Source: Jeotgalibacillus soli (GTDB lineage Bacteria; Bacillota; Bacilli; Bacillales; Jeotgalibacillaceae). Taken from it: DNA of 64,000 bases. Positions 37,275 to 44,697 of this stretch are shown here, piece by piece. Made by a program: the position numbers and the translations under genes. How positions within the stretch are numbered: position 1 is the stretch's first letter; each line of letters opens with the position of its first letter. The notes under the pieces are model-generated. The model did not search any database and was not told where the DNA came from. It worked only from the letters and a program-made list of their open reading frames with translations. The stretch covers positions 114,864 through 178,863 of the forward strand of contig NZ_JXRP01000020.1 of NCBI RefSeq assembly GCF_000829435.1. Reading direction: 5' to 3'.

Positions 37275-38066
37275 TTAATTGTTAACTCGAGTCTTCATCC
37301 ATTCGCATAAATTTTTTACTGTTTCTCGATTTTCAGCAGGCGGAAACACGTGATCGAACTCTTTAAAATACCATCTATCATGCATCTTGTTCAGTTCAAC
37401 CAGTCTTTTTTCCAGTCGATACGCATGCTCCACAGAAACATTCGTATCTTTTATGCCATGAATAATTAATACAGGGCATTGAATGTGAGCTGCCTCATGC
37501 AGCGGAGTTCTCAATTCGTACGCATCCGGAACCTTTGACGGCGTGCCGCCAATGACTCTTTTCATCATCCTTCTAAGGTCTTTTCTTTCCTCATAAGTAA
37601 GCACCATATCGGATACTCCTCCCCATGTTACAACGGAAGCAATATCCTGATACACCACAGCTACCTGCAGCGCCATCACACCGCCACGCGAAAATCCAAA
37701 TACATGAATTCTTGAAGGAATGACCCGAGAGTGTTTCCTTAAAAGCTCAATGCTCGAGAAAGCATCGTGACGGTCCTCACCCGCAAAATCCTCATTTCCT
37801 TCCCCTCCACGGTTCCCTCGGTAATACGGGGCAAATACAATAAACCCTTGAGCAGCAAATTGAGCAATACGAGATGGACGAACCATTCCGACACCCTTAA
37901 TACCGCCGCGCAAATACAAAAATCCATCTAGCCGTTCTTTTCCTTTAGGCTCTGCAAGCAGTCCCTTCACCCTCAGACCTCCAGACCACATCGTAATTAA
38001 AAAAAGCTCTACCGACGGGTGCGGAGATGGAAAAGGTGTCCGTTGAATAATGTGTCCATCGATCAT
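37275..38066 (-). CDS. ytmA: Prolyl-oligopeptidase-like alpha/beta hydrolase YtmA
   Basis: A 263-residue S9-like serine hydrolase. The nucleophile elbow is HVFGFSRGGVMALQVA (Ser in GFSRGG), the acid Asp is in HGIKDTNVSVEHAY, and the base His is in FKEFDHVFPPAENR. There is no beta-propeller domain, so it is a free catalytic domain likely to act on small peptides or esters in the cytoplasm. Its start codon overlaps the ytkD stop by 4 bases (ATGA), implying translational coupling with the Nudix enzyme. The physiological substrate is unknown. Confidence 0.88.
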   Translation of the reverse strand: MIDGHIIQRTPFPSPHPSVELFLITMWSGGLRVKGLLAEPKGKERLDGFLYLRGGIKGVGMVRPSRIAQFAAQGFIVFAPYYRGNRGGEGNEDFAGEDRHDAFSSIELLRKHSRVIPSRIHVFGFSRGGVMALQVAVVYQDIASVVTWGGVSDMVLTYEERKDLRRMMKRVIGGTPSKVPDAYELRTPLHEAAHIQCPVLIIHGIKDTNVSVEHAYRLEKRLVELNKMHDRWYFKEFDHVFPPAENRETVKNLCEWMKTRVNN

Positions 38067-38545
38067 TTGGTTTTCTCCTTTTTAATTTGTTGATGCCAAT
38101 AATTAAGTACATGAATCAATACATCATCTTTCATAATGAAGCTATATGTATCACGATGGCGTTCAGCAAGCAAATCACCTGAGACGAGACAAGGACCATT
38201 GGTCTCAAAGTAATGAGGCTGATTAACCAGCCGAGTCACTTCCGCAAAAAAGATCGCTTTAATAATAGGCGGCTGATCCTCCACCTTATATTGTGCGACA
38301 TAATGAAGCAGATCGACCTCCCCGCCAATCTCTTCCTTTACCTCACGCCTTGCTGCTTGCTCTAAGGATTCTTGCTCTTCTACTTTACCACCCGGAAATT
38401 CAAGTCCCCTTTTTTTGTGATGAGTCAAAACCCATTTCCCTTGATAGCGGGTGACAATCCATACGTGCTTTGCCGGTTCTAAAAAAGGCTCTTTTTCAAA
38501 AGAGAACTCAACCTTTTTCTGATAATAATCTAAAAATGTATACAC
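38063..38545 (-). CDS. ytkD: Nudix hydrolase YtkD
   Basis: A 160-residue Nudix phosphohydrolase. The Nudix box GGKVEEQESLEQAARREVKE then EIGG is near residues 51-74 and has all catalytic glutamates (REVKEE). B. subtilis YtkD hydrolyses nucleoside triphosphates including 8-oxo-dGTP and affects RNA 5'-end processing; those roles are inferred. GGGGGGACGC is the likely ribosome site region at the ATG at 38545. It is first gene of ytkD-ytmA-ytmB. Confidence 0.92.
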   Translation of the reverse strand: MYTFLDYYQKKVEFSFEKEPFLEPAKHVWIVTRYQGKWVLTHHKKRGLEFPGGKVEEQESLEQAARREVKEEIGGEVDLLHYVAQYKVEDQPPIIKAIFFAEVTRLVNQPHYFETNGPCLVSGDLLAERHRDTYSFIMKDDVLIHVLNYWHQQIKKEKTK

Positions 38546-38689
38546 AAAGCGTCCCCCCTAGTAAAAATGACGCATTTTATGGAAAATCATTCATTATAAA
38601 GTCGTTTTTATCCTTTTCTTAAAATATTTTCATCCTCCTATACGTAAAACAACTAAGCTCGATAAAAATGGAATAAGGAGTGGAATTCT

Positions 38690-39316
38690 ATGAAAAAAAC
38701 AGCGATAATCTTCACCGCATCTTTTGCACTTCTACTGGCGGCCTGTTCTGAACCAGCAACACCGGTTGAAAATGACAATACAGCAGAAACAGAAGCCAGT
38801 TCAAGTGATCTGACACTCGAAGAGGTTTTTGCGAAAACCATTGAAGCGAATGAAAATATTGAAAGTGTATCTGCTGAGGTGACAATAGATCAAATCGTAT
38901 CTCTTCCTTCAGAAGATACAGAGACAAACGTAACTACGGTTTCGCAGATGGATAGTATAGTAGATCCAATCGCCTTATATTCTGTATCGGAAAGGTCCTT
39001 TTCCGGCGAAGAATTACCAGAAGCAGCTGACTCAATGAAAACGGAAACCTATATAACAGAAGAAGGTATTTTCATTAGTGACCCAACAACTGATCAATGG
39101 GTAAAAATGCCGGAAGAGATGTCTGATATGGTCCTCCAAGCCACAGCCGCTCAAGGAAATCTAAATGACCAAATTGCCCAACTGCAACAATTCACAGATG
39201 ATTTTACCTTTGAACAAGATGATACTTCCTATATTTTAACTCTGCAAGCTTCTGGAGAAAAGTTTAATGAGTTTATTCAGCAGCAAACAGCTGACATGAT
39301 GCCTGGTCGGAGTTAA
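38690..39316 (+). CDS. Lipoprotein of the DUF6612/LppX-like type
   Basis: A 208-residue exported lipoprotein. The signal peptide MKKTAIIFTASFALLLAAC has lipobox LAAC with Cys19 as the lipidated residue. A short acidic, Ser/Thr-rich linker follows (about residues 20-45), and then a domain beginning LTLEEVFAKTIEANENIESV with a beta-rich pattern like LolA/LppX proteins. Proteins of this type are common on Bacillus surfaces and may carry lipids or act as envelope stress sensors; no specific role is known to me. AAGGAGTGG gives a good start. It is monocistronic. Confidence 0.8.
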   Translation: MKKTAIIFTASFALLLAACSEPATPVENDNTAETEASSSDLTLEEVFAKTIEANENIESVSAEVTIDQIVSLPSEDTETNVTTVSQMDSIVDPIALYSVSERSFSGEELPEAADSMKTETYITEEGIFISDPTTDQWVKMPEEMSDMVLQATAAQGNLNDQIAQLQQFTDDFTFEQDDTSYILTLQASGEKFNEFIQQQTADMMPGRS

Positions 39317-39317
39317 T

Positions 39318-39396
39318 ACTCGCTTCTCCTGCAGGAGTCTCACGCCTTACACTCCAATCATCCTAATGCCAAAATCAACAATGATCTTTAACATAG
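39318..39396 (-). repeat. Dispersed intergenic repeat, copy 4 (half element)
   Basis: About 79 bp matching only one end: on the minus strand CTATGTTAAAGATCATTGTT, then GTGAGACTCCTGCAGGAG before it breaks off 1-2 bases after the lipoprotein stop. The other terminal repeat is missing. Confidence 0.75.
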
Positions 39397-39404
39397 AATA
39401 AATG

Positions 39405-39455
39405 ATAAAAAGGCTGCTCCCCTCTTTTAGTATTCATTCGGGTGATGCAGCCTTT
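39405..39455 (-). terminator. Terminator of the 39.5-kb conserved gene
   Basis: A 9-bp stem (39447-39455 with 39409-39417) with a long loop, followed on the minus strand by TTTTATC. Confidence 0.7.
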
Positions 39456-39462
39456 ATTTCTT

Positions 39463-39849
39463 TTATGATGATTCCGGCTGAGCAGATTGATCATGAGCGC
39501 GTGGAATATACGGCGGGCGATCCTTTGATTCATTTTCCTTTGGTAATATGCCCATACTTTCAATATGCTTAACTGCCGCCTCATCACCAATTTCATGAAT
39601 GAATGAGTAAATTTGAATTAAAAGTGAATCACCTGCACGATTTTCTTCATCAATATGATACTGGACATAAGGCACATGTGCACGATAAAAATTATCCCAG
39701 CCTACCTCGTCGTTTGCATCAAAAAGCTGGCGCAGCTTCGTTATTTCATCATCCGTCGCATTCACGAGAAATTCATATGGAGAATCTGTTCCACTCCTCA
39801 ATATTTCACCTCGAGCCACTGAAACATAATACGTGTGTTTCTCATCCAT
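39463..39849 (-). CDS. Conserved Bacillaceae protein of unknown function
   Basis: A 128-residue acidic soluble protein. The segments YYVSVARGEILRSGTDSPYE and DDEITKLRQLFDANDEVGWD, then FYRAHVPYVQYHIDEENR and KHIESMGILP, match a small family I have seen annotated loosely as hydrolase in Bacillus genomes. I see no catalytic motif to support that name. The final 20 residues are polar and probably disordered. AGGAGGTGG stands before the ATG. It is monocistronic, between a terminator and a divergent small gene. Confidence 0.75.
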   Translation of the reverse strand: MDEKHTYYVSVARGEILRSGTDSPYEFLVNATDDEITKLRQLFDANDEVGWDNFYRAHVPYVQYHIDEENRAGDSLLIQIYSFIHEIGDEAAVKHIESMGILPKENESKDRPPYIPRAHDQSAQPESS

Positions 39850-40010
39850 ACTTCCACCTCCTATTACTACAGTATGTCCAATTTTTTATAACATCGCCTA
39901 AGCATTTTATATGATTAATACAAGTAGTTTGGGGTATAGTTATAGTACATCTTGCATCCCCTTGTATTTTGGATCAACAAAATAACTAATTTGTATCGGG
40001 GTTGAAAAAA

Positions 40011-40256
40011 ATGAAGCTAATTGATGAAATTTATGAAATGTACAGAGGGAAAATTCGCGGGACAAAGGAAGACTTTGATATTATTGCATTTACCATTCTT
40101 GAGCAGTTTGATCGTAAGGAACTAATAGAAATGGTACAGGATATGTCTGACGATGAGTTGGCCTATTTTATTAGATTGTACATATTAGAATCACTGGAGA
40201 GAAAAATGGGGCAGCATGAAGAGATTACTTTAGAAGATCCGACAATCTATCACTAG
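40011..40256 (+). CDS. DUF6154-like small acidic protein
   Basis: An 81-residue acidic, mostly helical protein: MKLIDEIYEMYRGKIRGTKE, EDFDIIAFTILEQFDRKELI and MVQDMSDDELAYFIRLYILE. It resembles a small Bacillus family with no known role (I believe DUF6154). An in-frame TTG lies at 40002, but the GGGG element sits 9 bases before the ATG at 40011, which gives the usual family N-terminus. A terminator follows directly. It is a single gene. Confidence 0.72.
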   Translation: MKLIDEIYEMYRGKIRGTKEDFDIIAFTILEQFDRKELIEMVQDMSDDELAYFIRLYILESLERKMGQHEEITLEDPTIYH

Positions 40257-40265
40257 CCGTATGAT

Positions 40266-40317
40266 AAAAGCTAACAGGTATTATGCATATAGCTGCATAG
40301 ACGCTGTTAGCTTTTTA
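40266..40317 (+). terminator. Terminator of the DUF6154-like gene
   Basis: A 12-bp outer stem (40266-40277 with 40304-40315) and an inner TATGCA repeat, followed by a T run. Confidence 0.85.
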
Positions 40318-40324
40318 TTTATGC

Positions 40325-41071
40325 CTGACTATCAATGGCATCGGTGATGATCTTGTGTTTCATGTCGGTGGTTCGATGATCGAGGTAACAAAACATTTCC
40401 TGTTTTTGATCACGAGACATAAACACACTTTCAGGGTCTGTTTTACTCTTTCAAGCTTCATTCGTTTCATTCACCGCCTCCCGTTGTTTCATTGCTTTTT
40501 TCCATTCTGGTTCCGGTCTTCCTCCACGGCACGATTTAGTTCTTCTACATATTCTCTTGTTTCGACTTCAACGGTTTCCTTCGTAAATTGATGCTTATTC
40601 GCATTGGCTTTTAGGTGGGTAGAGTCCGTGAATAATACTCTTCCGCCGACCATCTCATGACCTATAGCCAATAGAACCATTTCATCGAAGATGTCTTGGA
40701 AGATCGTCGTGTTCTGAAATCGATGATGACGATTCCAGCTGATGGTCGAGTGATGGGGAACAGGGTCGGACAAGCGTAAACCAAGAAACAAGCGTCAAGC
40801 CACGTTGGTTTGAATTTCTTTTTCTAATCGTCGTTCGGAGCGAATGCCAAATAAGTACCCAATGAACATCATTTTGAAAAGGATTAGGAGATCTAAGAAA
40901 GGACGGCCATTGTTCTCTGAATAGTAATGATGAACTTTTTTCCAGGATAAAAGAGAAATCGATATGCTTATCAATGATGCGCAGCACATGGCCCTCAGGA
41001 ACGAAGTCTTCAATGGAGATGAATTCAATTTCATTTTGAGTGGTTTTTCGCGTATGAAACATAAGAATCAC
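40325..41071 (-). pseudogene. Truncated IS1182-family transposase
   Basis: The minus strand starts MILMFHTRKTTQNEIEF and SIEDFVPEGHVLRIIDKHID (DUF772-type N-terminus). After one or two frameshifts near 40900-40790 it gives [54 protein letters not shown] and [17 protein letters not shown] (first catalytic Asp). It then reads through a stop to MSRDQKQEMFCYLDHRT and IITDA, where it breaks off. The C-terminal half with the remaining DDE residues is absent. It is a dead insertion-sequence relic; I could not define terminal inverted repeats. Confidence 0.85.
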
Positions 41072-41133
41072 CAGACATTAAAAGATACTTCTATTACACT
41101 AAATTAACGCGGTGAGTGGACGAAGCTCAATAT

Positions 41134-41190
41134 AAAAAAGGCTGTCGAGAGTTTCTCGACAGCCTGAGGCCTATAAAAATAGGCCTTTTT
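41134..41190 (-). terminator. Terminator region of dps
   Basis: On the minus strand an 11-bp stem (41154-41164 with 41140-41150) is followed by six Ts. A second hairpin, AGGCCTAT/ATAGGCCT (41167-41186), with a T run on the plus strand lies between it and the dps stop. Confidence 0.85.
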
Positions 41191-41201
41191 ATCTTATTTA
41201 C

Positions 41202-41642
41202 CTAAGCTAAGAAAGAGCGCAGCATCCACGCATGCTTTTCAATGCTTTGATGAATGGACAGAAGCATATCTCCAGTCATCTCATCTTCATTATCCTCTGC
41301 AACGCTCATGCCATTTTTCAAATCATCCAGCAGTACAAGAAAATCATTATGAAGCTCCTGTACCATTTGATCTGCTGTTTCATCTCCGCGTGCTTCCTGA
41401 ATAAGTGACAGCTCAAGAGATTCTCTTAGCGTCGCAACCGGGGCTCCCTCAAGTGCAAGCAGACGCTCAGCAAGTTCATCAATGTGGACTGCTGCTTCTG
41501 TATAAAGCTCTTCAAATTTTTCATGCAGGGTAAAAAATTGATGACCTTTTACATACCAGTGAAAATTATGTAATTTCGTATACAGAACGGTCCAACTGGC
41601 AATTTGTTTATTCACACTTGCAACTAATTTCTCTTGTGACAT
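41202..41642 (-). CDS. dps: Dps-family DNA-protecting ferritin
   Basis: A 146-residue Dps protein that forms dodecamers, oxidises Fe(II) with peroxide and shields DNA. The inter-subunit ferroxidase ligands are visible in LHNFHWYVKGHQFFTLHEKF (His) and AAVHIDELAERLLAL (Asp, Glu). GGATGATGACAA gives the ribosome site region on the minus strand. In B. subtilis this position carries ytkB/dps, a general-stress gene; no PerR box is obvious here. It is monocistronic. Confidence 0.95.
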   Translation of the reverse strand: MSQEKLVASVNKQIASWTVLYTKLHNFHWYVKGHQFFTLHEKFEELYTEAAVHIDELAERLLALEGAPVATLRESLELSLIQEARGDETADQMVQELHNDFLVLLDDLKNGMSVAEDNEDEMTGDMLLSIHQSIEKHAWMLRSFLA

Positions 41643-41773
41643 TTGTCATCATCCTCCTAGATATCGCTTACATTATGTTTACCACACTTGTCCATTTTTA
41701 AACATTTAACCCTATTACACAAGGGGATTTTTGCCGGTTTCATGTTATGATATTAGTAAGGAGGTCGCTTACT

Positions 41774-41962
41774 ATGTCTTTTATTGCACTAATCATTTTT
41801 TCGATTATGATCATTGTAGCTGTTACAATTATTTCTTTATTGGTGACGAAGAAAGGCTACAGCTTTGAACATACAATTGACCCGCTGCCTAAGAATCATG
41901 AGCAGCATACCCACACCTCTTCTCTCTCGGATGACGAAGAGCGGAAGATACGGAGGCACTAA
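41774..41962 (+). CDS. ytzI: Small membrane protein YtzI
   Basis: A 62-residue protein with one N-terminal membrane segment (FIALIIFSIMIIVAVTIISL) and a polar, His- and Asp-rich tail (NHEQHTHTSSLSDDEERK). AAGGAGGTCGCTTACT gives a strong ribosome site for the ATG at 41774. Its stop abuts the yidD start, so the two are cotranslated. The name rests on size and position beside ytjA in Bacillus; function is unknown. Confidence 0.78.
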   Translation: MSFIALIIFSIMIIVAVTIISLLVTKKGYSFEHTIDPLPKNHEQHTHTSSLSDDEERKIRRH

Positions 41963-42202
41963 TTGAAACAGATCATGCTTTTACTTATCCGTTTTTATCA
42001 AAAGATCATTTCTCCGATTACCCCGCCAAGCTGTCGATTTTATCCCACCTGCTCCCATTATGGAATGGAAGCGGTCGAAAAGCATGGTGCCATTCGCGGA
42101 GGTTTCTTGACAATAAAAAGAATATTGAAATGTCATCCCTTTCATCCTGGCGGGGTTGATATGGTACCAGACAAACTGCCATCGAGAAAAAAAAATTCTT
42201 GA
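41963..42202 (+). CDS. yidD: Membrane protein insertion efficiency factor YidD (YtjA)
   Basis: A 79-residue YidD protein: [40 protein letters not shown] and [18 protein letters not shown]. The three conserved cysteines (SCRF, TCSHY, KCHPF) are present. YidD helps the YidC pathway insert membrane proteins, at the cytoplasmic face. The start is TTG at 41963, with GGAGG six bases before it and directly after ytzI. The C-terminal tail is lysine-rich. Confidence 0.94.
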   Translation: MKQIMLLLIRFYQKIISPITPPSCRFYPTCSHYGMEAVEKHGAIRGGFLTIKRILKCHPFHPGGVDMVPDKLPSRKKNS

Positions 42203-42213
42203 TGGTTTTTTTC

Positions 42214-42242
42214 TTGCACTTTTTTTAAAAGCGTAGTATAGT
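42214..42242 (+). promoter_or_regulatory. Sigma-A promoter of znuA
   Basis: TTGCAC (42214-42219), 17-bp spacer, TATAGT (42237-42242). The predicted start near 42249 lies just before the Zur box. Confidence 0.75.
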
Positions 42243-42258
42243 ATGCCATGTTAATCAT

Positions 42259-42279
42259 AAATCGTAATTATTACTGTTT
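42259..42279 (+). promoter_or_regulatory. Zur operator of znuA
   Basis: The 20-base core AATCGTAATTATTACTGTTT agrees closely with the B. subtilis Zur box AAATCGTAAT-N-ATTACGATTT; the right arm differs at two or three positions. Placed just downstream of the -10, it would let zinc-loaded Zur block transcription. Confidence 0.85.
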
Positions 42280-42304
42280 AACACTTTAGAAGAGGTGACC
42301 CTAT

Positions 42305-43516
42305 TTGAAAAAATCGGTATATTTAATGCTTATTTCCTGCTTTGCTTGGATGCTGGCTGCCTGCAGCACAAATGACACGGCGGACACAGAGGAATCGTCG
42401 GGTGACAGATTGGACGTTTACACAACCGTTTACCCGTTGGAGGAATTCACAAAAAAAATTGGTGGAGAATTTGTTCATGTTTCGACCATTTACCCTCCTG
42501 GAGCTGATGAACATACGTTTGAACCTTCACAACAGGATATGATTAAGCTGGCGGAAGCTGACCTTTTCCTCTACATTGGTCTCGGCCTTGAAGGATTTGT
42601 CGAAAAAGCTACTGATGTACTAGAAAGCCAAGACTTAGTCATGGTCGCAACGGCTGATTCTATTACTGACGAGCAATTGGCTGAAGATGCGCATGATGAG
42701 CACAGCGATGAAGAACATGCTGAAGATGCGCATGATGAGCACAGCGATGAAGAACATGCTGAAGGTGCGCATGATGAGCACAGCGATGAGGAACTTGCTG
42801 AAGATGCGCATGATGAGCACAGCGATGAGGAACTTGCTGAAGGTGCGCATGATGAGCACAGCGATGAGGAACATGCTGAAGGTGCGCATGATGAGCACAG
42901 CGATGAGGAACTTGCTGAAGGTGCGCATGATGAGCACACTGAAGAAGAGCACAGTGGCGAGGAAGGACATGAAGGACATGACCATGGCGATGTAGATCCC
43001 CATGTATGGCTTGATCCGGTTCTATCTCAATCACTAGCTAAATCCATTAAAGATTCATTAGTTGAACAAATGCCAGAGCAGGAAGAATACTTTACACAAA
43101 ACTACGAAGCACTTGTTGAACAGCTAGACGAGCTTGACCACAAATTCCAAGAAGTTGTCAAGCATGCAAAAATAAATCAAATGTTCGTCTCTCATGCTGC
43201 CTACGGATATTGGGAAAATCGTTATGGCATTGAGCAAATGGCAATCGCAGGAATTTCTACTTCTGACGAGCCATCTCAGCGTGAATTATCAGCATTGATT
43301 GAACAAGCAAGAGAAAACAACATTCAGCATGTTATTTTCGAACAAAATGTTTCATCCAATATAACAGAAGTTATTCAGAACGAAATTGGCGCTGATGCAC
43401 TTCAGCTCCATAACTTATCCGTATTAACGCAAGAAGATATCGATAATGAGGATGACTACTTCTCCATTATGGAACGTAATACTGAAACGTTAAAAACAGC
43501 ACTACAGGCTGAATAG
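42305..43516 (+). CDS. znuA: Zinc ABC transporter substrate-binding lipoprotein ZnuA/AdcA
   Basis: A 403-residue cluster A-I metal-binding lipoprotein. Signal peptide MKKSVYLMLISCFAWMLAAC with lipobox LAAC. N-lobe DVYTTVYPLEEFTKKIGGEF and ADEHTFEPSQQDM (first zinc His), then the His-rich loop, then DPHVWLDPV, MFVSHAAYGYWENRYG (His) and the C-lobe FEQNVSS. The loop has seven copies of a 13-residue acidic-His unit, much longer than the usual loop. The start is TTG at 42305 with AGAGGTGACC. Permease and ATPase genes are not adjacent, so it must use partners elsewhere. A Zur box controls it. Confidence 0.93.
   Translation: MKKSVYLMLISCFAWMLAACSTNDTADTEESSGDRLDVYTTVYPLEEFTKKIGGEFVHVSTIYPPGADEHTFEPSQQDMIKLAEADLFLYIGLGLEGFVEKATDVLESQDLVMVATADSITDEQLAEDAHDEHSDEEHAEDAHDEHSDEEHAEGAHDEHSDEELAEDAHDEHSDEELAEGAHDEHSDEEHAEGAHDEHSDEELAEGAHDEHTEEEHSGEEGHEGHDHGDVDPHVWLDPVLSQSLAKSIKDSLVEQMPEQEEYFTQNYEALVEQLDELDHKFQEVVKHAKINQMFVSHAAYGYWENRYGIEQMAIAGISTSDEPSQRELSALIEQARENNIQHVIFEQNVSSNITEVIQNEIGADALQLHNLSVLTQEDIDNEDDYFSIMERNTETLKTALQAE
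42683..42955 (+). repeat. 39-bp minisatellite inside znuA (seven units)
   Basis: Seven in-frame units of 39 bp encode E-(D/G)-AHDEHSDEE-(H/L)-A, the last unit diverging (TEEEHS). Units differ by point changes only (D/G and H/L), with codon-level near-identity, so recent slippage or unequal exchange is likely. Confidence 0.95.
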
Positions 43517-43524
43517 AACAGGAT

Positions 43525-43555
43525 AAATGCCGATCAATTATGGTCGGCATTTTAA
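43525..43555 (+). terminator. Terminator of znuA
   Basis: A 9-bp stem (43525-43533 with 43544-43552) followed by TTAATTATA; the tail is modest. Confidence 0.75.
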
Positions 43556-43593
43556 TTATAAAGTCTTTTTGATGATGTAACATAAGAGGATGT

Positions 43594-44697
43594 TTATTTT
43601 ATTAGTACTTCATGATGAATCCTTACCTCATCCAATCTCTTACGGTTTATTTCCACACCAATCCCCACTCCTTCAAACGGTAGAATTCTCCCTCTCTCTA
43701 CGACCACATCAGGAGTCGTAATATCCTCTTGCCAGTAACGTGAAGATGATGAAATATCACCTGGAATTGAAAAACCCGATAAGGTGGCCAGTGCCACATT
43801 ATGAGCCCTTGATACTCCAAATTCCAGCATCCCCCCGCACCATACCTGTATTCCGTGTTTCTGGCACAAGTCATGAATGCGAATGGCTTCTGTCAGTCCG
43901 CCTACACGTCCTATTTTAATATTAATTACACGTCCGCTTTGAAGGGCAATCGCACTTTTAGCGGCATGGAGGGAAGTAATGCTTTCATCAAGACAAATTG
44001 GTGTGACCATTTTTTTTTGCAGTCGAGCATGATCCACTAAATCATCCTGTCCAAGCGGCTGTTCAATCATTTGGAGACCAAGCTCATCAATCTCCAAGAG
44101 TTGATCCTCCACTCCTGAATAAGCTGAGTTCGCATCTGCCAAAATTGATAGTTCAGGAAACGAATGACGAATCTCTTTCATCCAGTCATAATCCTTCCCT
44201 GGGCCAATTTTTATTTTCACACGTTCATACCCTTCTGCTTTAAAGGCTTGAATTTGCTTTAATACCTCATCAATCGTAGATGCGCCAACGACAACACCTG
44301 CAAGAATATCTGATCTGGTTCCGCCAATCATTTGATGCAACGGCAGTTGATGAATTTTCGCAAAGACATCCCAGGCAGCCATATCAACGGCCGCTTTTGC
44401 CATTGGATTTTTACGGATCGTATTGAATGAGTCGAACACTTCAGTTGGGTGCTCATATGACTGCTTTAAAACAATCGGGGCGAGAATATCTTTAATCATA
44501 TGAAAGCATGTTTTAACCGTTTCCTCTGTATACCACGGCGTTTCAAAGGCTACAGACTCCCCGTAGCCAATATGACCCTGATCATCATGCAGCTCCACAA
44601 TGATCCCCTTTCGCTCTTTGACAATCCCTAAGCTTGTGACAAAGGGGGCTTTTAGCGCCATTTGAATGACATGCAGCTCTACTTTGGTAAATTTCAT
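43594..44697 (-). CDS. menC: o-Succinylbenzoate synthase MenC
   Basis: A 367-residue enolase-superfamily enzyme dehydrating SHCHC to o-succinylbenzoate. The KxK base pair is in YERVKIKIGPGKD, metal ligands in SILADANSAYSG (Asp), MIEQPLGQDDL (Glu) and ICLDESITS (Asp), and the second lysine in VINIKIGRVGGLTEA. Some Bacillus/Geobacillus orthologues also racemise N-acyl amino acids. Its ATG overlaps the menE stop by 4 bases; it is last in menFDHBEC. The 3' region has no strong terminator visible. Confidence 0.95.
   Translation of the reverse strand: MKFTKVELHVIQMALKAPFVTSLGIVKERKGIIVELHDDQGHIGYGESVAFETPWYTEETVKTCFHMIKDILAPIVLKQSYEHPTEVFDSFNTIRKNPMAKAAVDMAAWDVFAKIHQLPLHQMIGGTRSDILAGVVVGASTIDEVLKQIQAFKAEGYERVKIKIGPGKDYDWMKEIRHSFPELSILADANSAYSGVEDQLLEIDELGLQMIEQPLGQDDLVDHARLQKKMVTPICLDESITSLHAAKSAIALQSGRVINIKIGRVGGLTEAIRIHDLCQKHGIQVWCGGMLEFGVSRAHNVALATLSGFSIPGDISSSSRYWQEDITTPDVVVERGRILPFEGVGIGVEINRKRLDEVRIHHEVLIK

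Noticed and set aside
40325..41071. Programmed frameshifting in the IS1182-like transposase
   Set aside because: IS1182 elements use one frame, and the C-terminal half with catalytic residues is missing, so simple decay fits better.
42571..43034. Three long minus-strand frames opposite znuA
   Set aside because: They are open because the 39-bp unit is a multiple of three without stops in those frames; low-complexity Ser/His/Met-rich products, no ribosome sites.
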